5,006 nt of DNA, from NCBI GenBank assembly GCA_030830765.1, contig JAURMJ010000064.1, forward strand, positions 1 through 5,006, in the 5' to 3' direction. This DNA is from Quisquiliibacterium sp. (GTDB lineage: Bacteria; Pseudomonadota; Gammaproteobacteria; Burkholderiales; Burkholderiaceae_E). The notes under the pieces were generated by a model that was given only the letters and a program-made list of their open reading frames with translations, did not search any database and had not been told where the DNA came from. Shown here one piece after another: positions 1-5,006 of the stretch. A program made the position numbers and the translations under genes. Within the stretch, counting starts at the first letter, position 1. The number at the start of each line of letters is the position of its first letter.

Positions 1-476
1 GTGAACGCTGGAGCAAGCTCGTGCAGAACGGCATGAGCAACGGCGTCAGTGCAGCAACCGGCCTGAGCTCAAGCGACTGCAGCCGCAACGAAACAATCCG
101 CCGATTCCAGATCCAGCTGGCCGCCGAAGGGGTGCGGGTCGGCCAGGCGCTCGGATATCAGCTGGAGAAGATCCGCGGCATCGAGCCCGAGCACTACCTG
201 CAGGCGGCCGATGGCGATGCCCAGGCACTGACCCGGATCGAGACTCTGCTGACCCCGAAAGCCGAGACCAATCCACGGGCCGACATTCAGCGCCCGTCAA
301 TGGCACAGGACATCATCAAGGGGCGGCGCACCGAGATCGAGGCCATGAATGGCATGATCGCGCAGAAAGGCGCGCAGGTCGGGATCCCCGCACCCGGGCA
401 TTCCCGCTTGACCGAGATCGTGACCCGCGTCGAACGCGGACAGATCGCGCCCTCACCGGCGCTGCTCGGAGCCTGA
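1..476 (+). CDS. Ketopantoate reductase family protein (PanE/ApbA), C-terminal part, 5' end outside window
   Basis: The reading frame is open from base 3 to the TGA at 474-476, so the gene enters from the left and only its last 157 residues are visible. A GTG at 21 could be mistaken for a start, but the codons before it (ERWSKL) already belong to the family motif. The helical C-terminal domain of 2-dehydropantoate 2-reductase is recognisable. W-x-K with the probable catalytic lysine (codon 15-17) is followed by the spaced asparagines (27-29 and 39-41). Near the end, 291-353 encodes RPSMAQDIIKGRRTEIEAMNG, matching the S-x(3)-D and TEI[DE]-x(2)-NG region that holds the catalytic glutamate in E. 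coli PanE. The family reduces ketopantoate to pantoate with NADPH in the cytoplasm. The NADPH-binding Rossmann half is missing here, and many paralogues in catabolic regions act on other 2-oxoacids. The family call is firm; true PanE function is not established. Confidence 0.88.
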   Translation, partial: ERWSKLVQNGMSNGVSAATGLSSSDCSRNETIRRFQIQLAAEGVRVGQALGYQLEKIRGIEPEHYLQAADGDAQALTRIETLLTPKAETNPRADIQRPSMAQDIIKGRRTEIEAMNGMIAQKGAQVGIPAPGHSRLTEIVTRVERGQIAPSPALLGA

Positions 477-553
477 TCGCACAGTGATCGAGCGACCCTG
501 ACCTGGGCCCCGGTGACTCGGCGCTGCAATACCCGACTGAAGAAAAACGGACT

Positions 554-582
554 TTTACTGTCTGCGCCAACAGGTCTATAGT
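554..582 (+). promoter_or_regulatory. Candidate sigma-70 promoter for the FAH-family gene
   Basis: A TATAGT -10-like hexamer lies at 577-582 (5 of 6 consensus positions). TTTACT lies at 554-559 as a -35-like hexamer (4 of 6), with a 17-bp spacer. Transcription would start near 588-590, giving a leader of about 100 nt before the TTG start at 687. It sits in the 210-bp gap after the ketopantoate-reductase-family gene, where a promoter is expected if the FAH gene has its own transcript. The call comes from sequence inspection only. Confidence 0.5.
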
Positions 583-583
583 G

Positions 584-609
584 CGGGCTTCGCGCGCGCG
601 CGAAGCTCG
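584..609. repeat. GC-rich palindrome with (CG)6 core at the predicted transcription start
   Basis: Bases 587-606 form a perfect 20-nt palindrome with arms GCTTCGCGCG and CGCGCGAAGC. Flanking pairs C584-G609 and G585-C608, with a G586-T607 wobble, extend it. The core at 591-602 is alternating CG repeated six times. It begins just after the candidate -10 box and overlaps the predicted start of transcription, so it is placed like an operator. As DNA it could also extrude or adopt a Z-like form. A terminator role is unlikely because A residues, not a T run, follow it. Confidence 0.55.
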
Positions 610-640
610 AAAAGCTTCCGCAGCGAGCCCGATCCACTGC

Positions 641-657
641 TGGAGTCATCCACTCCA
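641..657 (+). promoter_or_regulatory. Small leader hairpin upstream of the FAH gene
   Basis: TGGAGT (641-646) and ACTCCA (652-657) form a perfect 6-bp stem with loop CATCC. The right arm ACTCC (652-656) is also complementary to GGAGT at 677-681, which overlaps the Shine-Dalgarno sequence AGGAG (676-680) of the next gene. The two pairings exclude each other. The alternative helix is only 5 bp across a 20-nt loop, so this may be chance. Confidence 0.3.
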
Positions 658-686
658 AACGCCGAGATTCATCCCAGGAGTCAGCC

Positions 687-1382
687 TTGAGCTACGTGTT
701 TGAACCCCCCGCCATCGTCTCTGTGCCCGTGGCTGGTTCGCAGAGCCGCTTCCCGGTCCATCGCATCTATTGCGTCGGGCGCAACTATGTTGAGCATGCC
801 AAGGAGATGGGCTTCACCGGCCGTGAACCGCCGTTCTTCTTCATGAAACCGGCCGACGCATTGCTTGTGATCGCCGAGGGCAACACTGGCGAAATGCCGT
901 ATCCGTCGGTGACCAAGGACCTGCACCATGAGATGGAACTGGTCGTTGCGATTGGCAAGGGTGGTCGCAACATCAAGGCCGCTGATGCTGCCTCGCACAT
1001 TTACGGTTATGCGCTGGGTCTGGACATGACCCGACGCGACCTGCAGGGCGAGGCCAAGAAGCAGGGCCGCCCCTGGGAAGTCGGTAAGGCCTTCGACCTG
1101 TCGGCCCCGATCGGACCGATCGTTCCAGCCGCGCAGGCTGGCGACGTCAACAATGCCGACATCAGCCTGAACGTCAACGGCCAGGTCCGGCAGTCGAGCA
1201 ATGTCTCCAAGCTGATCTGGAATATTGCCGAAACCATCGAGCACCTGTCAGCACTTTGGGAGCTTGCCCCCGGTGACCTGATTTTCTCGGGCACGCCCGA
1301 AGGCGTGGCTGCAGTCGTGCAGGGTGACCTGCTCGAGGGCGCTGTCGCCGGCGTTGGCACGCTGAAAGTCAAGATCGTCTGA
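687..1382 (+). CDS. FAH-family hydrolase, fumarylpyruvate hydrolase-like
   Basis: This 231-residue cytoplasmic enzyme of the fumarylacetoacetate hydrolase superfamily resembles NagK-type fumarylpyruvate hydrolases and mitochondrial FAHD1. The TTG start is chosen because AGGAG (676-680) lies 6 nt upstream and the MSYVFEPP N-terminus fits fumarylpyruvate hydrolases. Visible active-site elements are GRNYVEHAKEMG with the H37/E40 pair, the PPFFFMKP loop (48-55), metal ligands E82 and E84 in HHEMEL and D113 in GLDMTRRD, then Q120 and K134, and SGTPEGV near the C-terminus. All FAHD1-type catalytic residues I can place are present. Known family reactions are fumarylpyruvate to fumarate plus pyruvate (gentisate pathway), acylpyruvate hydrolysis, and oxaloacetate decarboxylation, all Mg/Mn-dependent. 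The substrate cannot be fixed from sequence, and no gentisate dioxygenase or maleylpyruvate isomerase is visible. A terminator-like hairpin follows 34 nt after the stop. Confidence 0.9.
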   Translation: MSYVFEPPAIVSVPVAGSQSRFPVHRIYCVGRNYVEHAKEMGFTGREPPFFFMKPADALLVIAEGNTGEMPYPSVTKDLHHEMELVVAIGKGGRNIKAADAASHIYGYALGLDMTRRDLQGEAKKQGRPWEVGKAFDLSAPIGPIVPAAQAGDVNNADISLNVNGQVRQSSNVSKLIWNIAETIEHLSALWELAPGDLIFSGTPEGVAAVVQGDLLEGAVAGVGTLKVKIV

Positions 1383-1416
1383 TCTCTGAAACACGGCATG
1401 CCTTGCCGCAGCCTGA

Positions 1417-1442
1417 AAGACCGGTCCGCCAGGACCGGTCTT
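1417..1442 (+). terminator. Probable intrinsic terminator after the FAH gene
   Basis: AAGACCGGTCC (1417-1427) and GGACCGGTCTT (1432-1442) form a perfect 11-bp stem closed by the tetraloop GCCA. It lies 34 nt beyond the stop codon of the FAH gene. The T tract after the stem is poor (TT, then CAC), so termination may be incomplete or rely on the stem alone. A-rich bases on the left make a bidirectional role possible, although no gene on the opposite strand points at it. It separates the FAH gene from the dehydrogenase gene into different transcription units, or lowers read-through. Confidence 0.65.
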
Positions 1443-1567
1443 CACATGCGCTCGTGAAAACCCCACGCATTCTCGAGCCTGAAGTCTGAACTTTGACTAT
1501 TCGCGTCGGTGGCTTGAGGTACCCTTCCGCCTTCAAGAACCCGCGAAACACTGCGCAGGAGCCCAAT

Positions 1568-2677
1568 ATGGCTGAGCATCTGATTCCTACCCCCGCCCTG
1601 CATCGATGGGTCGTCGACCTGTTTCGCGCGGCCGGATCGAACGAACACGAGGCAAGCATCACGGCTGACCACCTGGTCGGCGCCAACCTTGCCGGCCATG
1701 ACTCGCATGGTGTGGGCATGGTGCATCGCTACGTGCTCTCGCTGCTGAACGATGAACTGAAGCTGAACCAACAGGTTCAGATCGCTCATGAAAGCGGCAG
1801 TCTCCTGACGATCGATGCGCAGCGTGGCATGGGCCAGTCGGTCACGCACCAGGCGATGCAGCTCGCGATTGAGCGTACCCGCAAGAACGGTGTCTGCGTG
1901 ATGGGCCTGCGCAATTCGCACCACCTTGGTCGCGTGGGACACTATGCCGAACAGGCCGTCGCTGCGGGGCTGATCTCGATCCATTTCACGAATGCAATCA
2001 GCACGCCGTCGATGGTGGCGCCCTGGGGCGGCTCGGAAGCGCGTTTTCTGACCAATCCGTTCACTGTCGGCATCCCGCGTGCCGACGGCAAGCCGATCGT
2101 GCTGGATTTTGCGACCAGCGCCATCGCTCACGGCAAGGTCCGGGTTGCCTACAACAAGCAGGTCGACGTGCCGACCGGCAGCCTGATCGATGCGCAGGGC
2201 AATCCGACCACCAACCCGGGCGTGATGTTCGAACCGGCTGACGGTCCGCACGGTGCGCTGATGCCGTTTGCCGCGCACAAGGGCTATGCGCTGGCCATGG
2301 TCTGCGAGCTGCTCGGCGCAGCACTGACTGGTGGCGAAACCACACACCCTGGCAACATGAACATGAAATACGCGATCTGGAACAACATGCTGACGCTGGT
2401 GTTCGATCCGAATCATCTGGGCACCGGTGAGCGCTTCGATCAGGAAGCCCGCAGCTTCGTGGACTGGGTCAAATCGGCCCGCCTGTCGGAGGTCGGTCAA
2501 GAACTGGGCGGGATCATGATGCCGGGTGACCCGGAACGGGTCTCACGCGCAAAACGCGCCGAACTGGTCCCGGTCGACGCCGGGACGGTGGCTCAACTGG
2601 ATCAGGCCAGCGCTTCGATCGCAGCCCGCTTCGGCCAGTCACCTGGTCCGCTGTCGGCGCTGGAACGTAGCTGCTGA
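1568..2677 (+). CDS. Malate/L-lactate dehydrogenase family (Ldh2-type) oxidoreductase
   Basis: This 369-residue NAD(P)-dependent 2-hydroxyacid dehydrogenase belongs to the malate/lactate/ureidoglycolate dehydrogenase family, which is unrelated to classical Rossmann MDH/LDH. The ATG at 1568 is chosen because AGGAG (1557-1561) sits 6 nt upstream. A longer frame from TTG at 1493 would add 25 residues that do not look like family sequence. Hallmarks are GHDSHGV (43-49), NSHHLGRVGHYAEQA (116-130) with the probable catalytic histidine H119, APWGG (151-155), NPF (163-165), LDFATS (179-184) before AHGK, AHKGYAL (236-242) in the cofactor/substrate region, and PGDPE (319-323) near the C-terminus. The length is usual for the family and nothing appears broken. 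Members oxidise malate, L-lactate, ureidoglycolate, sulfolactate or related acids, or reduce imino acids. The substrate here is unknown. It lies between the FAH hydrolase and a thioesterase, suggesting organic-acid catabolism. Confidence 0.92.
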   Translation: MAEHLIPTPALHRWVVDLFRAAGSNEHEASITADHLVGANLAGHDSHGVGMVHRYVLSLLNDELKLNQQVQIAHESGSLLTIDAQRGMGQSVTHQAMQLAIERTRKNGVCVMGLRNSHHLGRVGHYAEQAVAAGLISIHFTNAISTPSMVAPWGGSEARFLTNPFTVGIPRADGKPIVLDFATSAIAHGKVRVAYNKQVDVPTGSLIDAQGNPTTNPGVMFEPADGPHGALMPFAAHKGYALAMVCELLGAALTGGETTHPGNMNMKYAIWNNMLTLVFDPNHLGTGERFDQEARSFVDWVKSARLSEVGQELGGIMMPGDPERVSRAKRAELVPVDAGTVAQLDQASASIAARFGQSPGPLSALERSC

Positions 2678-2777
2678 GTCGCGCCTGCCGAGCTGACGCA
2701 GCGCAAGCTTCGACGCATCATCGAACACAAGGTCTGCGCTGAGCGCGACGAATCAATCCGACAAGAGGCATGCTGCG

Positions 2778-3209
2778 ATGAGACGCTTCGTGTGGCCGGT
2801 CACGGTTGGGTTTGGCGATTGCGACCCAGCCAATATCGTCTACTACCCGAACTTCTTTCGCTGGTTCGACCAGGCCACGCACCAGATGTGGCGCAGCGCC
2901 GGCTACGACATTGCTCAGCTGCGCCAGCAGACCGGCCTGATCGCCGGTCCGCTGGTCGATGTCGGAGCCACGTTCCGCGCAACCGCAACCCACGGCGACC
3001 TGATCGAAGTGCATTCCCAGGTCGAAGAATGGACGGCGCGTACCTTACGGATTGCCCACCAGATTCGTCGCGGCGACACCGTACTTGTCGACGGATTCGA
3101 AGTGCGCATTTTTGCGCGGCCGGATCCTGATCATCCAGCCCGCATCAAAACAGTCCCGATCCCCGAGAACTTCCGGGCACTGTTCAGCAGCGAGCCTGTC
3201 GCAGACTGA
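2778..3209 (+). CDS. Acyl-CoA thioesterase, 4-hydroxybenzoyl-CoA thioesterase type
   Basis: This 143-residue single hot-dog-fold protein closely resembles the Pseudomonas CBS3-type 4-hydroxybenzoyl-CoA thioesterase. The N-terminal signature GDCDPANIVYYPNFFRWFD (13-31) contains the expected catalytic aspartate D16, the counterpart of Asp17 in the CBS3 enzyme. The rest is a normal hot-dog domain with a central T-F-x-A-T strand (about 85-89) and an EVRIFA strand (108-113). Such enzymes work as cytoplasmic tetramers and release free acids from aryl- or acyl-CoA. The ATG at 2778 has AAGAGG (2763-2768) 9 nt upstream. An ATG at 2770 is out of frame and reaches TGA after three codons. The gene lies 100 nt after the dehydrogenase, with no clear terminator between, and could be co-transcribed. 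The substrate is uncertain: aromatic CoA esters fit the CBS3-like active site, but short-chain acyl-CoA is possible. Confidence 0.9.
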   Translation: MRRFVWPVTVGFGDCDPANIVYYPNFFRWFDQATHQMWRSAGYDIAQLRQQTGLIAGPLVDVGATFRATATHGDLIEVHSQVEEWTARTLRIAHQIRRGDTVLVDGFEVRIFARPDPDHPARIKTVPIPENFRALFSSEPVAD

Positions 3210-3262
3210 ACAATTCGGGTTTACTCTGAACGCCTCAACCGCCTGCTGAACGACTGATCATC

Positions 3263-4219
3263 ATGGACGACATCTCAGCCGAGTTCTCCGCCTACATGCG
3301 GTTTTCTCGTGACCAATGGGCCGATCTGCGCTCCAACACGCCGCTGACGCTGTCGCAAGGCGATCTGACCGCGCTGCAAGGTCTGCACGAGCAGGTCTCG
3401 CTGGATGACGTTGTCCAGATCTACCTGCCGCTATCACGGCTGCTGAACCTGCACTTCCGGTCGGCGCGCACACTGGACGGCGTCAAAGACGAATTCCTCG
3501 GCAGACTCGTTGGCCGTCGACCTTACGTCATCGCAATCGCCGGTAGCGTGGCCGTCGGCAAGAGTACATTCGCACGCACACTGCAGGCTTTGTTGTCACG
3601 CTGGCCGGATCACCCGCGCGTTGCGCTGGTCACGACAGACGGCTTTCTGTACCCGAATGCTGTACTGGAAGAGCGCGGGCTGATGCAGCGCAAAGGCTTT
3701 CCGGAGAGCTACGACCGGCGCCGTATGGTGCAGTTCCTTGCTGCGCTCAAGGCTGGCGAACCCGAGGTACAGGCGCCGGTCTACGCCCATGCGGCCTACG
3801 ATATCGTGCCCGGCAAGGTCCAGACCATCAACCAGCCGGACATCCTGATCTTCGAAGGGCTGAACGTGCTGCAGACCGGTGTTGTCGAAGGCACGCGCGC
3901 GCATTCGCCAAGCATCATCGTGTCGGACTTCTTTGATTTTTCTCTGTATGTGGACGCTGATGAGAAACACATCGAAGCCTGGTACGTCCAGCGCTTTCTG
4001 ACACTGCAGCGCAGTGTGTTTCAGAATCCAGCCTCTTATTTCCATCATTACCGCGATCTGACCGAGCCCGAAGCGATCAAGGTTGCACGCGATATCTGGA
4101 GCCGGATCAATCTGGCCAATTTGCGTGAAAACATCCTGCCGACCCGGGAGCGCGCTAATTTGGTGCTCAGCAAACGCGCCGACCACTCGATCGGAGAAAT
4201 CTGGTTGCGCCAGATTTGA
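3263..4219 (+). CDS. coaA: Pantothenate kinase, type I (CoaA)
   Basis: This 318-residue P-loop kinase phosphorylates pantothenate with ATP, the first and usually rate-controlling step of CoA synthesis. It aligns along its whole length with E. coli CoaA (316 residues). Visible elements are RFSRDQW (13-19), [10 protein letters not shown] (53-62), Walker [10 protein letters not shown] (94-102) with K100, TTDGF (124-128) with the catalytic aspartate D126, RKGFPESYD (143-151), PVYAHAAYD (172-180), [14 protein letters not shown] (191-204), [12 protein letters not shown] (221-232) and [11 protein letters not shown] (290-300). The counterparts of E. coli residues that bind CoA as feedback inhibitor (R105, H176, Y179, K100) are kept, so CoA inhibition is expected. 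The ATG at 3263 gives the family N-terminus but has no clear Shine-Dalgarno sequence. It lies 53 nt after the thioesterase gene and converges on the rlpA-like gene. Type I is less usual than type III (CoaX) in betaproteobacteria. Confidence 0.96.
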   Translation: MDDISAEFSAYMRFSRDQWADLRSNTPLTLSQGDLTALQGLHEQVSLDDVVQIYLPLSRLLNLHFRSARTLDGVKDEFLGRLVGRRPYVIAIAGSVAVGKSTFARTLQALLSRWPDHPRVALVTTDGFLYPNAVLEERGLMQRKGFPESYDRRRMVQFLAALKAGEPEVQAPVYAHAAYDIVPGKVQTINQPDILIFEGLNVLQTGVVEGTRAHSPSIIVSDFFDFSLYVDADEKHIEAWYVQRFLTLQRSVFQNPASYFHHYRDLTEPEAIKVARDIWSRINLANLRENILPTRERANLVLSKRADHSIGEIWLRQI

Positions 4220-4230
4220 GCAGACTGCTC
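4218..4230. repeat. Small inverted repeat overlapping the coaA stop codon
   Basis: GAGCAG (4218-4223) and CTGCTC (4225-4230) are perfect inverted arms around a single A. As RNA this would be a 5-bp stem with a GAC triloop, starting within the TGA stop of coaA. It sits in the 42-bp gap between two convergent genes, where a bidirectional terminator is expected. No T run follows on the plus strand. On the minus strand the T5 run (complement of 4233-4237) precedes rather than follows it, so a terminator role is weak. Confidence 0.25.
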
Positions 4231-4261
4231 GGAAAAATGCCCGGGGCCAGCTATTCGGGGT

Positions 4262-5006
4262 TCAGCGGGAGACGGTGAACGGTCGAATTGAGAGTCGCTG
4301 TTCAATGTGTTGTGCGGCACCCATGGCCTGCGCACGGCCTGCATAGGGCCCCGCATGGATCTTGTAGAGGGAGCCTTCCTGGCGCACCAGCAACTGATCG
4401 GCGCTGAGCGACAAAGCCCGGGCGAAACGCTGCGCAGCCGCATCGGCAGCACTGCGACTCGTGTAGGCCGCCAGTTGCAGATAAAAACTTCCATCTGCAG
4501 TCGAGGGTGCTGTCGTTGCGGGAGCCGGTGCAGCCGGTGGTACCGATGTGGTTGCCGATATCGTTGCGGATGCAGATGTCGTTGCCGACGCGGTTGCGGA
4601 TGCGGCGCGGCCTGCAGGATCAGATGCTCCCGAAGACATCGAGACTGACAATGGCGGCTGCGCCAGACCCAAGGCCGGCGTGGAGGTGGCGGCAGGCTCA
4701 ATCACCGCGACGCCCGGTGTCATGGTTCCTTGACTGACAAGACCTGAATTGCCCAATGGCGTGACCAGCGGTTTGCCTTCGCGGGCCCCTGCATCACCTC
4801 CAACGCTAACGCCAACTCCAGCGCCCGCTTCAGCTCCCCTGCCCGCATCAGCAAGATTTGGCGTGGCCGGACCATCAAACTGGGTGATTAATTCGACCTC
4901 AACCAGCGCACTGCCGGCACGCAGGTAGTCAAGCCGGGTCGCAGCGGTGTACGACAGATCGATCAGGCGCTCATTCAGAAAAGGGCCGCGGTCATTGATC
5001 CGCACA
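4262..5006 (-). CDS. rlpA: RlpA-like septal ring protein with SPOR domain, 5' end outside window
   Basis: The frame is open to the right edge, so the N-terminus (signal or lipoprotein peptide and most of the catalytic barrel) is missing; a GTG at 5005 is an internal valine. The visible 247 residues begin with VRINDRGPF and IDLSY (1-19), the end of the double-psi beta-barrel domain, whose D5 matches the conserved Asp of RlpA lytic transglycosylases. A low-complexity Gly/Ala and Ser/Ala/Thr linker follows (about 45-170). The C-terminal SPOR domain (about 172-247: FYLQLAAYTSRSAADAAAQRF, then VRQEGSLYKIHAGPY) binds denuded peptidoglycan at division sites. RlpA acts in the periplasm or outer membrane, cleaving glycan strands that lack stem peptides, and helps daughter-cell separation. 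Its stop lies 42 nt from the convergent coaA stop, which suggests no functional link. A plain septation SPOR protein is the main alternative, but the VRINDRGPF motif argues for RlpA. Confidence 0.9.
   Translation of the reverse strand, partial: VRINDRGPFLNERLIDLSYTAATRLDYLRAGSALVEVELITQFDGPATPNLADAGRGAEAGAGVGVSVGGDAGAREGKPLVTPLGNSGLVSQGTMTPGVAVIEPAATSTPALGLAQPPLSVSMSSGASDPAGRAASATASATTSASATISATTSVPPAAPAPATTAPSTADGSFYLQLAAYTSRSAADAAAQRFARALSLSADQLLVRQEGSLYKIHAGPYAGRAQAMGAAQHIEQRLSIRPFTVSR
4545..4604 (-). repeat. Tandem 30-bp repeat in the rlpA linker (two copies)
   Basis: Bases 4545-4574 and 4575-4604 are adjacent copies of a 30-bp unit, identical at 24 of 30 positions by eye. Each unit is itself built of 12-bp GTTGC[CG]GA-type sub-repeats (starts at 4551, 4563, 4581 and 4593). 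On the minus strand the two copies encode decapeptides ASATASATTS and ASATISATTS (residues 135-154 of the visible protein). The repeat length is a multiple of three, so copy-number change would keep the frame and alter linker length between the catalytic barrel and the SPOR domain. Confidence 0.75.

Noticed and set aside
1108..1122. Inverted repeat CGATCGG-A-CCGATCG inside the FAH gene
   Set aside because: It is explained by the codons for the Pro-Ile-Gly-Pro-Ile stretch and has no regulatory placement.
1493..1525. Promoter for the dehydrogenase gene with TTGACT (1493-1498) as -35
   Set aside because: No convincing -10 box lies at 16-18 bp; the best A/T-containing hexamer, TACCCT at 1520-1525, is 21 bp away. 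A promoter in this gap is likely but cannot be placed.
1493..1567. N-terminal extension of the Ldh2-type dehydrogenase from a TTG at 1493
   Set aside because: The extra 25 residues do not resemble the family N-terminus, and the ATG at 1568 has a good AGGAG ribosome binding site 6 nt upstream.
1442..2500. Long minus-strand frame opposite the dehydrogenase gene
   Set aside because: It is a shadow frame typical of GC-rich coding sequence, and the plus strand carries unmistakable family motifs throughout.
2678..2777. Search for a terminator or promoter between the dehydrogenase and thioesterase genes
   Set aside because: Only a 5-bp inverted repeat (TTCGA 2709-2713 / TCGAA 2721-2725) was found, with no T run and no paired promoter boxes.
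4233..4260. Minus-strand terminator for rlpA using the CCCG/CGGG arms before the T5 run
   Set aside because: The stem is only about 4 bp with a long loop, too weak to call despite the T run in a suitable place.
4548..4733. Plus-strand frame encoding repeated Val-Ala-Asp opposite the rlpA linker
   Set aside because: The repetitive peptide is the antisense shadow of the 30-bp repeats. The minus strand has a continuous frame with clear RlpA and SPOR motifs, and I see no ribosome binding site or known domain on the plus strand.

Overview
This window looks like a chromosomal segment of a GC-rich proteobacterium, and Burkholderiales or a related betaproteobacterial group is my best guess. The guess rests on the GC-rich coding sequence, the N-terminus of the fumarylpyruvate-hydrolase-like protein, and the mix of dispersed catabolic genes next to housekeeping genes. 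One gene, a type I (E. coli-like) pantothenate kinase, fits that guess less well, so the assignment stays tentative.

Layout from left to right. Bases 1-476 (+) are the 3' end of a ketopantoate-reductase-family gene, cut by the window edge. Bases 477-686 form a leader region with a plausible sigma-70 promoter (554-582), a strong (CG)n-centred palindrome at the predicted transcription start, and small hairpins near the ribosome binding site of the next gene. Bases 687-1382 (+) encode an FAH-family hydrolase that starts with TTG. Bases 1417-1442 form a perfect 11-bp stem-loop, a likely terminator. Bases 1568-2677 (+) encode a malate/L-lactate dehydrogenase-family (Ldh2-type) NAD(P)-dependent oxidoreductase. 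Bases 2778-3209 (+) encode a hot-dog thioesterase of the 4-hydroxybenzoyl-CoA thioesterase type. Bases 3263-4219 (+) encode pantothenate kinase CoaA. Bases 4262-5006 (-) are the 3' part of an RlpA-like gene (double-psi beta-barrel tail, low-complexity linker, SPOR domain), convergent with coaA and cut by the right edge.

How the genes may work together. The FAH hydrolase, the Ldh2-type dehydrogenase and the acyl-CoA thioesterase suggest metabolism of small organic or aromatic acids: fumarylpyruvate cleavage, or a malate-oxaloacetate-pyruvate route. Two genes (ketopantoate reductase family and pantothenate kinase) belong to families of the pantothenate/CoA pathway. No ring-cleavage dioxygenase, transporter or regulator is visible, so the pathway assignment is inference. 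RlpA belongs to cell-envelope/septum biology and is unrelated.

I saw no tRNA, rRNA, CRISPR array, insertion sequence, phage gene or defence gene. Apart from the leader upstream of the FAH gene and the repeat in the RlpA linker, the region looks ordinary. I do not see convincing evidence of an undescribed multi-gene system.
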